Assembly (NCBI GenBank): GCA_965267435.1
Contig: OZ253960.1
Coordinates: 6,324,001 to 6,388,000 of the forward strand
DNA from: JAWPMT01 sp965267435
Lineage (GTDB): Bacteria > Bacteroidota > Bacteroidia > Cytophagales > Cyclobacteriaceae
Direction of reading: 5' to 3'
Length of the DNA: 64,000 bases
Below, piece after piece: positions 50,548-58,688 of this stretch. The notes under the pieces were generated by a model that worked only from the letters and a program-made list of their open reading frames with translations, made no database searches and had not been told where the DNA came from. The position numbers were made by a program, and so were the translations under genes. Within the stretch, counting starts at the first letter, position 1. Each line of letters opens with the position of its first letter.

Positions 50548-51354
50548 GTGAGAGTTCGAGTTACTTTTAAGGTGAAAAACAAGGGAGCTGCTGTGCCCTT
50601 CCATCACCAATATCTAATAGCACAGATCCTGAAAGGCCTTGTGGTTACCTCAGGAGCGGATAAATACACCGATTATCCTTATTATAGTTTCAGCGGTCTT
50701 AAAGGATTGACGAAGGTCAGTCGCGATGGACTGCACTATAATTCCAATCGTGTGACGATCGTCATTACGTCCCCTAATGGTGATTTTGTGGACTTTTTGG
50801 TAAACAGAATTTTTGAGCAAGAGGAGATTGCTATTGGCTCACTGCTTGTGTCTCCGGAGGCGGCTGATCAGGAAGTATCGCTAGATTTTGGGCCGTCGAC
50901 CAAGTTCATTTGCATTTCACCTTTGGTCATCTTGCCGGCAACATTCAATTCGCGTGAAGGCAAGCAGTTCATTGAACCTGGCACTGATGAATTTTCTGAT
51001 CTGCTCTTTGAATCGACCGTGAAGAGAATGGAAGAGTTTGGCATAGACGTGGATAAGATCGAGCATCTTCAAAAGTTTCAGGTCGTGCCTGATCTCTCTT
51101 ATATCAATAAGATCAGACAGTCTCAGAAGAAATTTGCCAGGGTCTACTCCATGTTTGACAAAGACGTCAAATATGAGGTGAGAGGGTACACTTTCCCATT
51201 CACGCTTTATGCGCCTCCCGAAGTGCAGGAATTCTTATTTACCTGCGGATTGGGATATTACACCCACAAAGGTTTTGGTATGTTGGACATCGCAAACGCT
51301 GATCCGACAAAGCGAGCCGTCGGCTACGCGGTCTCAAGCCTAATTTCGGCTTGA
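50548..51354 (+). CDS. cas6: Orphan Cas6 endoribonuclease
   Basis: 268 residues starting with GTG at 50548 (a TTG at 50539 is in frame). The RAMP-type features are present: beta-strand RVRVTFKVKNK at the start, PFHHQYL (His19, His20), then YYSFSGLKGLTKVSRDGLHY and CISPLVILPA, and the closing glycine-rich loop CGLGYYTHKGFGMLDI at 231-248, which is the Cas6 RNA-binding signature. It normally cleaves CRISPR precursor RNA, but no repeat array, cas1, cas2 or interference gene is in this window. Its 3' end overlaps the T9SS Plug gene tail by 15 bp. Confidence 0.86.
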   Translation: MRVRVTFKVKNKGAAVPFHHQYLIAQILKGLVVTSGADKYTDYPYYSFSGLKGLTKVSRDGLHYNSNRVTIVITSPNGDFVDFLVNRIFEQEEIAIGSLLVSPEAADQEVSLDFGPSTKFICISPLVILPATFNSREGKQFIEPGTDEFSDLLFESTVKRMEEFGIDVDKIEHLQKFQVVPDLSYINKIRQSQKKFARVYSMFDKDVKYEVRGYTFPFTLYAPPEVQEFLFTCGLGYYTHKGFGMLDIANADPTKRAVGYAVSSLISA

Positions 51355-51369
51355 CAGTCTCGCGTAGCC
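51322..51369. repeat. Long inverted repeat in the overlapping 3' ends of cas6 and the Plug gene
   Basis: Outer arms GGCTACGCG (51322-51330) and CGCGTAGCC (51361-51369), inner arms CAAGCC (51335-51340) and GGCTTG (51348-51353). Both convergent reading frames end inside it. There is no T-run on either strand. Confidence 0.6.
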
Positions 51370-52614
51370 TACAATCCTGTCAAAAGTTCTGAAGGGATCG
51401 TTGTAGTAGACGATCACTTCATACATGTTCTCAGTCTCCCTGAAGTTGCCTTCCACCACATGTGGCTTGTCGCTGGCCACATAATATTGGAAGTCGTAGA
51501 ATCCTTGTTTCAGACGCAGGCGCGCGGTGTACAACTGGCGGTCGACATCATAAATCATCTTATTAGAGGGGTTAAGCTGCCAGTTATTGAACTTGCCCCA
51601 GACATACACGTCACCATTATACTGAGGGGCCTCCAATTGAAAATCCACCAATAGGTAGTCTGCTTCTATCAAGTCTGCTCCGGGGTTGCGATTTTCGAGG
51701 AAGAAGGAGCCATTGCTATCTCTTGTTAGCCCCGTATATGGAAGGTCAGCCCTGGGGAAGTCTCGCCCGAGCTTACATATATATCGACCATTTTCCGGGA
51801 ACACAGCTGCGACATTTTGCCCTCGAAACTGGGTAGCGCGTGCATCAAAAAAGCGAAACTCGTTGGTAGCAGGAAAGTTGTTCTCACCGTTAAAATGTTG
51901 ATACTCCAATACTTTTTGATCGATGCGAGAGACCGTCGGCTTCAAATCTGTGATGACTGTCTGCCAGTTGTGGTTCTGTAGGACAGCTACCTTGATGTCG
52001 TTGAAGGGATTCGTGATATTCAGTCTATTGTACCTCACGTCGAAGACGATCTCATGATGTGTTTGTCGCTGCGATACAATCGAACTGAATTTGGCCTCTG
52101 CCGTGAGCGGGACAACATTTTCTACGACCAGAAAGCGCCTGGTCAGGATAGGTGTGTCAGGTTGACCCTGGCGGTAGACCATAACCGAATAGTTACCCGA
52201 CATGGTAGGGGGTGGCAGAGTGATCCTGTAGTTTATATAATTGACAAGCGTGTTGGCGCTGTAGTCGAAGTTATTGACAGGAAACTCATTGTAGATCTGT
52301 AGGTAATCGAGCTCACTCAAGTTGGACTTGGTCCAATCATGGTTGCAGTGGACGAGCTTTGCATAGAGGAAATCATATTCATCTGCCAGTAGATCAAAAT
52401 GCAAAGTGACGGTCTTTCCAAGAGAAATGACCGGTTCGGTGGCAACAGGTCCTTGATCGGTGGGAAATAAAAGAACTGCACCTATATTGTCTTGATAATC
52501 AATATTTTCGTACATTGTACGAAGCGCTCCCGAAGGTGAGGTGGTTGTGATCACGGGAGCACATTGACACAAGAATAATACGCTTACAACGGTTTGGATA
52601 ATATGCTTTGGCAT
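51340..52614 (-). CDS. Type IX secretion system Plug protein (DUF5103)
   Basis: 424 residues with an N-terminal hydrophobic leader. Recognisable DUF5103 blocks: SLGKTVTLHFDLLADEYDFLYAKLVHCNHDW near residues 65-95, QIYNEFPVNNFDYS, VNYINYRITLP, then FDVRYNRLNITNPFNDIKVAVLQN and the terminal VYVWGKFNNWQ with YDFQYYV. In Flavobacterium johnsoniae the DUF5103 protein plugs the periplasmic side of the SprA translocon channel. No other T9SS gene or sorting-domain cargo is in this window, so the rest of the system must be elsewhere. Convergent with cas6. Confidence 0.88.
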   Translation of the reverse strand: MPKHIIQTVVSVLFLCQCAPVITTTSPSGALRTMYENIDYQDNIGAVLLFPTDQGPVATEPVISLGKTVTLHFDLLADEYDFLYAKLVHCNHDWTKSNLSELDYLQIYNEFPVNNFDYSANTLVNYINYRITLPPPTMSGNYSVMVYRQGQPDTPILTRRFLVVENVVPLTAEAKFSSIVSQRQTHHEIVFDVRYNRLNITNPFNDIKVAVLQNHNWQTVITDLKPTVSRIDQKVLEYQHFNGENNFPATNEFRFFDARATQFRGQNVAAVFPENGRYICKLGRDFPRADLPYTGLTRDSNGSFFLENRNPGADLIEADYLLVDFQLEAPQYNGDVYVWGKFNNWQLNPSNKMIYDVDRQLYTARLRLKQGFYDFQYYVASDKPHVVEGNFRETENMYEVIVYYNDPFRTFDRIVGYARLSSRN

Positions 52615-52687
52615 ACTTTCTGATAATAATCGGGTAGCTTTACAACCAAATTTGACGCAAAGTAGTCATTATAGAAATGCCAGCTTG

Positions 52688-53242
52688 ATGAAGCCTGACA
52701 AAACACTCATCGAAGGCTGTCTAAAGGGACACCGCGACATGCAAAAGGAGCTGTATGACAAATACAGTTCGTATATGTATGCCGTAGCCATTAGATATGC
52801 ACGGTCCGTACCAGAGGCCGAGGATGTGTTGCAGGAGGCATTTGTCAAGGTATTTCAGGCACTGAAAAGTTTTCGTAATGACTCACCGTTGAAGTACTGG
52901 ATCAAAAAAATAGTCGTCAATACCGCCCTCAACCAACAACGTAACAAGTTGTACATGCACCCCATGGTTGATGTCACCAATCTCCAGAATTGGTCGGAGG
53001 ATAGTACGGCCATAGCCGATTACAGTTATGTTGAGTTATTGGAGATGATTCGAGAGTTGCCTGATGGTTGTCGAATTATTTTCAATTTATACGCGATTGA
53101 AGGATACAAGCACCACGAAATCGCGGAGCTACTAGGTATAAGTGAAGGCACTTCGAAATCGCAATACGCGAGGGCGAAAATGCTCCTTCAAGGCAAGCTC
53201 GAAGCACGAAATAGTATCAAGTATGAGCGATCGGCTAGATAA
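52688..53242 (+). CDS. ECF-type RNA polymerase sigma factor (pair 2)
   Basis: 184 residues from the ATG at 52688 (a TTG at 52652 is in frame). Region 2: LYDKYSSYMYAVAIRYARS, AEDVLQEAFVKVFQALKSF, KYWIKKIVVNTALNQQR; region 4: IRELPDGCRIIFNLYAIEGYKHHEIAELLGISEGTSKSQYARAK. It closely resembles the pair 1 sigma (37007), especially in region 4. Its 3' end overlaps the next gene by 20 bp, so the two are coupled, again followed by a protein with one TM helix and a C-terminal barrel. Confidence 0.93.
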   Translation: MKPDKTLIEGCLKGHRDMQKELYDKYSSYMYAVAIRYARSVPEAEDVLQEAFVKVFQALKSFRNDSPLKYWIKKIVVNTALNQQRNKLYMHPMVDVTNLQNWSEDSTAIADYSYVELLEMIRELPDGCRIIFNLYAIEGYKHHEIAELLGISEGTSKSQYARAKMLLQGKLEARNSIKYERSAR

Positions 53243-54605
53243 CGGACATTTTGAGCAAGACTGGCGCGAAGCGCTATGGGAGGCTCAGGTTGAGCCACCA
53301 AAAGCCGTGTGGCAGGAGTTAGACCACGCGCTCACCAATGCGGAATTGATAGCCATCAAGAGGCGTCTCGTTCATTATAAGTGGGCGACGATCGCAGCTA
53401 TTGCGTTTGGACTTTTGTTGGGGATGCTGGCCCTCACCTCCCGATATGACTTCAAACTAGGAGAAGCTCCTGGTGATATCCTGGTTGTACCTAAAGGTTA
53501 TGACTACCCGGAATACCTGATCCCCGATGGTAATTTCTCTGGGTATGCGATTCTTCGGTCAGATTTGCCAACCTACACGGAAAGCACACAAGGGATTGTC
53601 TTCCAAAATCAAGTAGCTGACACTCCTGGTGGTATCACGCCAAAATCATTGTCTGAAGGCGTTGCTCCATCAGCGGCTTTGGTGGCCTCGGACGAACGTT
53701 CGGATAGAAATATACGACGAGAGTCCTTCAAACACCTGGATGGGCAGAGTGTTGCCTTTGAAAGTACCGCAGATCTCAGCGATAGGTGGGTGCAAAGTGT
53801 TCCTGGATATCATTACTATCGACCACTCCGTCCAGGTAGTGACATGGAGCCCGACCGGAAGCGCTTTTGGGCTGGACTTAATCTGGGAGCGGGGTATTAT
53901 AATCCCAACTACCAGGGTAATGCACAACTTGACTTTGTAAATGACATCTTCAACGGAAACGGCGAAGCGGGCAAGCAGGAAGACATTCCCGAGTTGACCG
54001 AGAGCATGAAGGGCGGCACGTCATATATGATGGGCGTGAATATGGGTATCAACATTTCTAAGCGCTGGTCGCTTGAGGGAGGTATGCAATACTCGCTTTC
54101 TGGTACCCGATCCTTGAGTAACCTGATCCTTGAGAGCGAGCGGTTTAATCAGGCTTTGGCTGTTTCCAGCGAAATGATAGGTGTCAATGCGGTGACGTCC
54201 TTGACGGAAGATGCTTTGACGGTAATCAAAGCGGATGAAACCGAGCAGACCAATACCTTCCAGTTTGTGTCTGTACCGTTGCAGGCAGGCTATCTGTTGA
54301 TTGACCGGCGCCTGAGCCTGCGTATCAATGGTGGTGTAGCTGCCAATCTTTATCTGGGCAATACCATTGCTGGGAGTGATCAGCTCTCTGAATTGGAGAT
54401 CAATCCGGAGAACTCGCCCTATCGGGCCCTGAATCTAGGTACTATCACCGGTCTGGAGGTAGGCTACAGGCTCTTTGATCATTTCCATATTAGTGTGGAG
54501 CCCGTCTACCAGCGGTCGTTGCATTCACTGACTAAGAGCACTTCTTCATTTGCAACTAACCCGTCGTCCATCGGTCTGGAGACTGGTTTGAGGTATTCTT
54601 TCTGA
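53223..54605 (+). CDS. Trans-envelope protein: cytoplasmic N-terminus, one TM helix, C-terminal beta-barrel (pair 2)
   Basis: 460 residues from the ATG at 53223, overlapping the sigma gene by 20 bp; the longer frame from 53142 is rejected. The cytoplasmic N-terminus (1-53) contains PPKAVWQELDHAL, resembling EAHWKRMESML in pair 1. One TM helix spans about 54-72. A periplasmic linker follows, then from about residue 220 a barrel-like domain: FWAGLNLGAGYYNPNYQG, SYMMGVNMGINISKRWSLEGGMQYS, VPLQAGYLLIDRRLSLRINGG and a closing LETGLRYSF with terminal Phe. No known anti-sigma fold is seen. Confidence 0.72.
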   Translation: MSDRLDNGHFEQDWREALWEAQVEPPKAVWQELDHALTNAELIAIKRRLVHYKWATIAAIAFGLLLGMLALTSRYDFKLGEAPGDILVVPKGYDYPEYLIPDGNFSGYAILRSDLPTYTESTQGIVFQNQVADTPGGITPKSLSEGVAPSAALVASDERSDRNIRRESFKHLDGQSVAFESTADLSDRWVQSVPGYHYYRPLRPGSDMEPDRKRFWAGLNLGAGYYNPNYQGNAQLDFVNDIFNGNGEAGKQEDIPELTESMKGGTSYMMGVNMGINISKRWSLEGGMQYSLSGTRSLSNLILESERFNQALAVSSEMIGVNAVTSLTEDALTVIKADETEQTNTFQFVSVPLQAGYLLIDRRLSLRINGGVAANLYLGNTIAGSDQLSELEINPENSPYRALNLGTITGLEVGYRLFDHFHISVEPVYQRSLHSLTKSTSSFATNPSSIGLETGLRYSF

Positions 54606-54706
54606 TATCGAGGGAACCTCAGTCTAATTCAAAAGAGGCTTTCAGCACGAGATTTTTTTTCATTATTGATTTTCTCGGTTGTGCGGGATATTGTTGGACA
54701 TGACCT

Positions 54707-54714
54707 TACCTTTG
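54707..54714 (+). promoter_or_regulatory. Bacteroidota -7 element before the polyamine operon
   Basis: TACCTTTG, an exact TAnnTTTG match, 23 bp before the ATG at 54737. The nearest TTG (54691) is only 13 bp upstream. Confidence 0.4.
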
Positions 54715-54736
54715 CCAGTCACCAACCAATAACTAC

Positions 54737-55945
54737 ATGCCGAATAAGATCGTGATCATCGGAGCGGGTGGTGTTGGCAGAGTAGTCGCCTACAAATGCG
54801 CTCAGGTTTCCGATGTCTTTCATGAAATCGTATTGGCGAGTCGTACCCTATCCAAATGCGAAGCGATCGCAAAGGATGTGAAGCGAGACCTTGGAGTCGA
54901 CATATCTGTCGATCAGGTGGATGCAGATGACGTGAGTGAGGTGGTCAATCTCTTCCGCAAGCATCAACCTAAGATGGTGATTCATGTGGCACTCCCCTAC
55001 CAGGACCTCACGATCATGGAGGCCTGCCTCGAGACGGGAGTTCATTACCTCGATACTGCCAACTATGAGCCTCCAGATGTTGCCAAGTTTGAATACAAAT
55101 GGCAATGGGCCTATCAAGCGAAGTTCAAGGAGGCGGGGCTGACGGCGATATTAGGGTGTGGGTTTGACCCGGGTGTGACGAGCATATTCACGGCCAGAGC
55201 TGCCCGACATCACTTCGACGAGATGCATTCCCTGGACATCGTCGATTGCAATGCCGGTGATCATGGCAGAGCTTTTGCCACCAATTTCAATCCAGAAATC
55301 AATATTCGGGAGGTCACTCAGAAGGGTAAGTATTATGAGAACGGTGAGTGGCATGAAGTAGAGCCCCACTCCATAAGAAAAGAGCTTAATTATCCTAACA
55401 TTGGTGTCCGTAGCTCTTATCTCATTTATCACGAGGAGTTGGAGTCGCTCGTAAAGAATTTTCCCACCCTGAAGCGTGCGAGATTCTGGATGACATTTGG
55501 AGAAGAGTACCTGACCCATCTGCGGGTAATTCAGAACATTGGTATGGCCTCCATAGAGCCTGTCAACTACGAAGGAAGGGAAATCGTGCCACTACAGTTT
55601 TTGAAGGCCGTTCTTCCTGATCCTGGAGAATTGGGAGACAACTATGAAGGTGAGACAAGCATTGGCTGCAGGATTGCGGGGATAAAGGACAGCAAGAAAA
55701 AGACTTATTATATCTACAACAATTGCGAGCACCAACAGGCGTTTAGGGAAACAGGGGCGCAAGGCGTTTCTTACACTACCGGAGTGCCGGCAATGGTAGG
55801 TGCGATGATGTTAATGAAAGGTGAGTGGAGCGGGGCCGGCGTCTTCAATGTGGAGGAGTTCAATCCCGATCCCTTTTTGGAGCAACTGGGTACCTATGGT
55901 CTTCCCTGGCAGGAGGTCCATGACGGTCCGCTTGAGATGGACTAA
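54737..55945 (+). CDS. Carboxynorspermidine/carboxyspermidine dehydrogenase (saccharopine dehydrogenase family)
   Basis: 402 residues. NAD(P)-binding N-terminus VIIGAGGVGRVVAYKCAQVSDVF and ASRTLSKCEAIAKDV; later YLDTANYEPPDVAKFEYKWQW, ILGCGFDPGVTSIFTARAARHHFDEMH and CNAGDHGR, as in the LYS9-like enzymes of the alternative polyamine route. It condenses a diamine (putrescine or diaminopropane) with aspartate semialdehyde and reduces the imine. The partner decarboxylase lies two genes downstream (56524). This route replaces S-adenosylmethionine decarboxylase in many Bacteroidota. Confidence 0.85.
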   Translation: MPNKIVIIGAGGVGRVVAYKCAQVSDVFHEIVLASRTLSKCEAIAKDVKRDLGVDISVDQVDADDVSEVVNLFRKHQPKMVIHVALPYQDLTIMEACLETGVHYLDTANYEPPDVAKFEYKWQWAYQAKFKEAGLTAILGCGFDPGVTSIFTARAARHHFDEMHSLDIVDCNAGDHGRAFATNFNPEINIREVTQKGKYYENGEWHEVEPHSIRKELNYPNIGVRSSYLIYHEELESLVKNFPTLKRARFWMTFGEEYLTHLRVIQNIGMASIEPVNYEGREIVPLQFLKAVLPDPGELGDNYEGETSIGCRIAGIKDSKKKTYYIYNNCEHQQAFRETGAQGVSYTTGVPAMVGAMMLMKGEWSGAGVFNVEEFNPDPFLEQLGTYGLPWQEVHDGPLEMD

Positions 55946-55993
55946 GTCCATTTGTGTTTTAACTAACAAATAACTCAACCAATTACACTACTT

Positions 55994-56527
55994 ATGACGA
56001 TGATCAAGGCAATGATTAGACCGGAGTTGGAAAAAATCCCCAACTTCTATCGTGGGTATGTCAAGATGGTTCCGGAGGGCAAAGACTTGATGCCATCCCT
56101 GATCGAATCCAGAGATGAATTTATACAATTACTGACCGCCATCCCGACCGAGAAGGAGACCTATCGGTACGCAGAAGACAAATGGTCAGTGAAGGAGGTC
56201 ATACAGCATATTTGTGATGCAGAGCGGGTTTTCTCTTACCGGGCTCTGAGGTTTGGCCGTGGCGACCTGACAGACTTGCCTGGTTTTGAGCAAGACGACT
56301 ACGTCGCCAATTGCCACGCAAACAGGCGGGAGATGGTGGATCTTATCAGAGAGTTTAGAAATACACGTAACTCGACCATCGATCTATACGATAGCTTCGA
56401 GTCGAAGGATCTGACACGCTTTGGCTCAGCAAATGGCTTTAGGATAGATGTGACGTCCTTGGGTTATATCATTGTTGGCCATCTGCTGCATCACATGGCT
56501 ATCCTGCGGTCCCGTTACCTAAGGTGA
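55994..56527 (+). CDS. DinB-family four-helix protein
   Basis: 177 residues. The metal-binding pattern of DinB/YfiT-like proteins is visible: KWSVKEVIQHICDAERVFSYRALRF (first His, helix 2) and a C-terminal SLGYIIVGHLLHHMAILRSRYL with two His in the last helix. These are thiol-dependent transferases or metalloenzymes of uncertain substrate. It lies between the two carboxyspermidine enzymes and overlaps the decarboxylase start by 4 bp (GTGA), so it is part of the operon. Confidence 0.85.
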   Translation: MTMIKAMIRPELEKIPNFYRGYVKMVPEGKDLMPSLIESRDEFIQLLTAIPTEKETYRYAEDKWSVKEVIQHICDAERVFSYRALRFGRGDLTDLPGFEQDDYVANCHANRREMVDLIREFRNTRNSTIDLYDSFESKDLTRFGSANGFRIDVTSLGYIIVGHLLHHMAILRSRYLR

Positions 56528-57651
56528 TTGACTATCAGCGGATACCATCACCTGCTTTCGTACTAGATGAGGCGCGCCTAATCTGCAATCTGGAACTCAT
56601 CGGCCGGGTGCAGAAAGAGGCCAATGTAGAGATCATTCTGGCGTTCAAAGGGTTCGCCATGTGGGGTGTATTCGATATCGTCAAGAGATACCTGACTGGT
56701 GCAACAGCAAGTTCTCTGCACGAAGTACGACTCTGTGAGGAGTACATGAAAACCCCGGCGCACACCTATCTGGTCGCCTATCCCGATCACGAGTTTGATG
56801 AAATCGCCCAGCGATCCTCCCATCTAACATTTAATTCACTCAATCAGTGGGAGAGGTTTCGCCATCGAATCCCGAAGGGAGTCCGGTGTGCTCTGAGAAT
56901 CAATCCGGAGTGGTCAGATGTCAGCACGCAACTTTATAACCCTGCCAGCTCACAGTCAAGGCTCGGTATTACTGCGGAGCATTTGCAGAGTGGTTTGCCA
57001 GAGGGTATTGATGGGCTGCATCTACACGTGTTATGCGAGTCCGATTCTTATGCCATGGAGCAAGTGTTACTTGCTGTGGAGCAACGATTTGGGCACTTAC
57101 TGGACAGGATATCGTGGCTCAATTTGGGGGGTGGACACCTAATGACCCGAAAGGACTATGATGAGGGACATTTGATCCGGTTACTATCTGAGTTTCGCGA
57201 GAAGCACAATCTTCATCTGATACTGGAACCGGGGAGCGCCATTGCGTGGCAAACCGGTGACTTAAGAGCCAAGGTCTTGGATATCACTGAAAACGGAGGT
57301 ACAAAGACGGCAATTGTAGACGTTTCTTTCACTTGTCACATGCCTGACTGCCTCGAGATGCCTTATCGTCCTGTCATAACGGGAGCTCATATGGACCCTG
57401 CCTTCGGAGCTCATGCTTATCGTATCGGTGGCTTGAGCTGCCTTGCTGGCGACTTCATGGAAGAATACGGGTTTGATGCCCCATTGTCGCCAGGTGACGA
57501 CATCATTTTTGAGGATATGATGCACTATACCATGGTCAAAACCACAACCTTCAACGGGGTCCCTCATCCAGCTATTGGGGTGTGGAGAGACAGCGAATTC
57601 GTGATGCTCCGGGAGTTTGGTTACGACGACTACAAGGGTCGGCTGGGCTGA
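56524..57651 (+). CDS. nspC: Carboxynorspermidine/carboxyspermidine decarboxylase (PLP-dependent)
   Basis: 375 residues starting with GTG at 56524, overlapping the previous stop. The fold-III decarboxylase features are PSPAFVLDEARLICNLE, ILAFKGFAMWGVF with PLP-Lys42, LTGATASSLHEVRLCEEY, GVRCALRINPEWSDVSTQLYNP, LHLHVLCESD, WLNLGGGHLMTRKDY and the C-terminal TCHMPDCLEMPY. It decarboxylates the product of the dehydrogenase gene upstream to give norspermidine or spermidine. Together with 54737 it forms a complete alternative polyamine synthesis unit. Confidence 0.92.
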   Translation: MIDYQRIPSPAFVLDEARLICNLELIGRVQKEANVEIILAFKGFAMWGVFDIVKRYLTGATASSLHEVRLCEEYMKTPAHTYLVAYPDHEFDEIAQRSSHLTFNSLNQWERFRHRIPKGVRCALRINPEWSDVSTQLYNPASSQSRLGITAEHLQSGLPEGIDGLHLHVLCESDSYAMEQVLLAVEQRFGHLLDRISWLNLGGGHLMTRKDYDEGHLIRLLSEFREKHNLHLILEPGSAIAWQTGDLRAKVLDITENGGTKTAIVDVSFTCHMPDCLEMPYRPVITGAHMDPAFGAHAYRIGGLSCLAGDFMEEYGFDAPLSPGDDIIFEDMMHYTMVKTTTFNGVPHPAIGVWRDSEFVMLREFGYDDYKGRLG

Positions 57652-57948
57652 TCTGGCACTCCCTTTTGGCTCGAGATAGCGCTTCGGCGGATCCCCAATC
57701 CTGCCTCATGGTCAATAGTGAATTCCAATTACCAGAGGTTTTCGGGTGATCTGTCTTGCCGGTGGAATACCGACATTTCCATGGCTTGAGGCGAAACCGT
57801 CCCGGCTGCCGTCGGTAAACGATAATTGGATGAAACACATTTTATACCCAGATATGGGTTGAAATAACCCTTTCATTCGTCCCCAGATGGCTAATACCCA
57901 ATCATTTCCGTTCTTTGATTCGAAGCAAAGACTTCGTCGAATCTTAAT
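57652..57948. other. 297-bp intergenic region
   Basis: No gene, hairpin with T-run or clear promoter is seen. The only open frames are shadows on the opposite strand without family resemblance. Confidence 0.4.
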
Positions 57949-58578
57949 ATGAAGACGATGAACAAGATACTCCTAATTGCGTTGTGCCTCACCCTCCTGG
58001 CCGGGTCTTCGGCGGTGGGTCAGATCCAGGTAAACGAAGGAAAGAAGTTTGATCACACACTGGGAACAATGATAGACCCCAGGGATGGCAGAGAATACCA
58101 GACGATCACTTTCATCAGAAGACATCACAGTGGAGACATCATGCGTACCTGGTTTGCGGAGAATGCGCAGTACCCAGTCGAGGGCTCCTATTGCTACAAC
58201 GATCTACCGGAATTCTGTAAGAAATACGGACGACTTTACAACTATCGTCAGGCTCAGACGGCTTGCCCTGAGGGCTGGCATGTGCCCACCATTCATGAGT
58301 GGAGACATCTGTTTCACTTCTTTGGCGGTTGGCACCACGCCGGTGAGTTCCTTATTGAAGGGGAGGAAAGCGATATGCACATGCTCTACGCCGGCTTTGG
58401 TGAGCCAGGACACCTCTTCCGTCAAATTAGTGTGAGTGGCAATTGGTGGGACAATGAACTAAAAGACAGTAATACAGCTGGTATCATCACTTTGAAGAAG
58501 GGTACTGGCGAGATATATCACTCCGTCATTGGTGATCGGCACATGCTGAGCACCAGATGCGTGCAATATCACAACTAA
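57949..58578 (+). CDS. Exported FISUMP-domain protein
   Basis: 209 residues with a signal peptide ending SAVGQ. The FISUMP (Fibrobacter major paralogous) signature is clear: TMIDPRDGREYQTITF, YGRLYNYRQAQTACPEGWHVPTIHEWRHLF and a closing SVSGNWWDNEL with STRCVQYHN. Cysteines at the CYND, ACPEGW and RCVQ sites are likely disulfide-bonded. The domain is related to C-type lectin-like or formylglycine-generating-like folds and is common in secreted Bacteroidota proteins; the biochemical role is unknown. Confidence 0.88.
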   Translation: MKTMNKILLIALCLTLLAGSSAVGQIQVNEGKKFDHTLGTMIDPRDGREYQTITFIRRHHSGDIMRTWFAENAQYPVEGSYCYNDLPEFCKKYGRLYNYRQAQTACPEGWHVPTIHEWRHLFHFFGGWHHAGEFLIEGEESDMHMLYAGFGEPGHLFRQISVSGNWWDNELKDSNTAGIITLKKGTGEIYHSVIGDRHMLSTRCVQYHN

Positions 58579-58634
58579 CTAAAAGCAAGTATCCCCACCG
58601 CGGGGATGCCCTTGATCACCAAAACTAGTCTTAG

Positions 58635-58666
58635 AAATGGTGCGCGATCCGTGCACCATTTTTTTT
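58635..58666 (+). terminator. Rho-independent terminator after the FISUMP gene
   Basis: Stem AAATGGTGC with GCACCATTT (9 bp), 9-nt loop, T-run to 58666. It lies before the convergent TPR/zinc gene. Confidence 0.9.
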
Positions 58667-58688
58667 GCCATATAGGGGAAGGTGAGGG

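Noticed and set aside
57572..57838. 88-codon frame on the minus strand after nspC
   Set aside because: Arginine/proline/cysteine-rich without pattern; overlaps the nspC 3' end.
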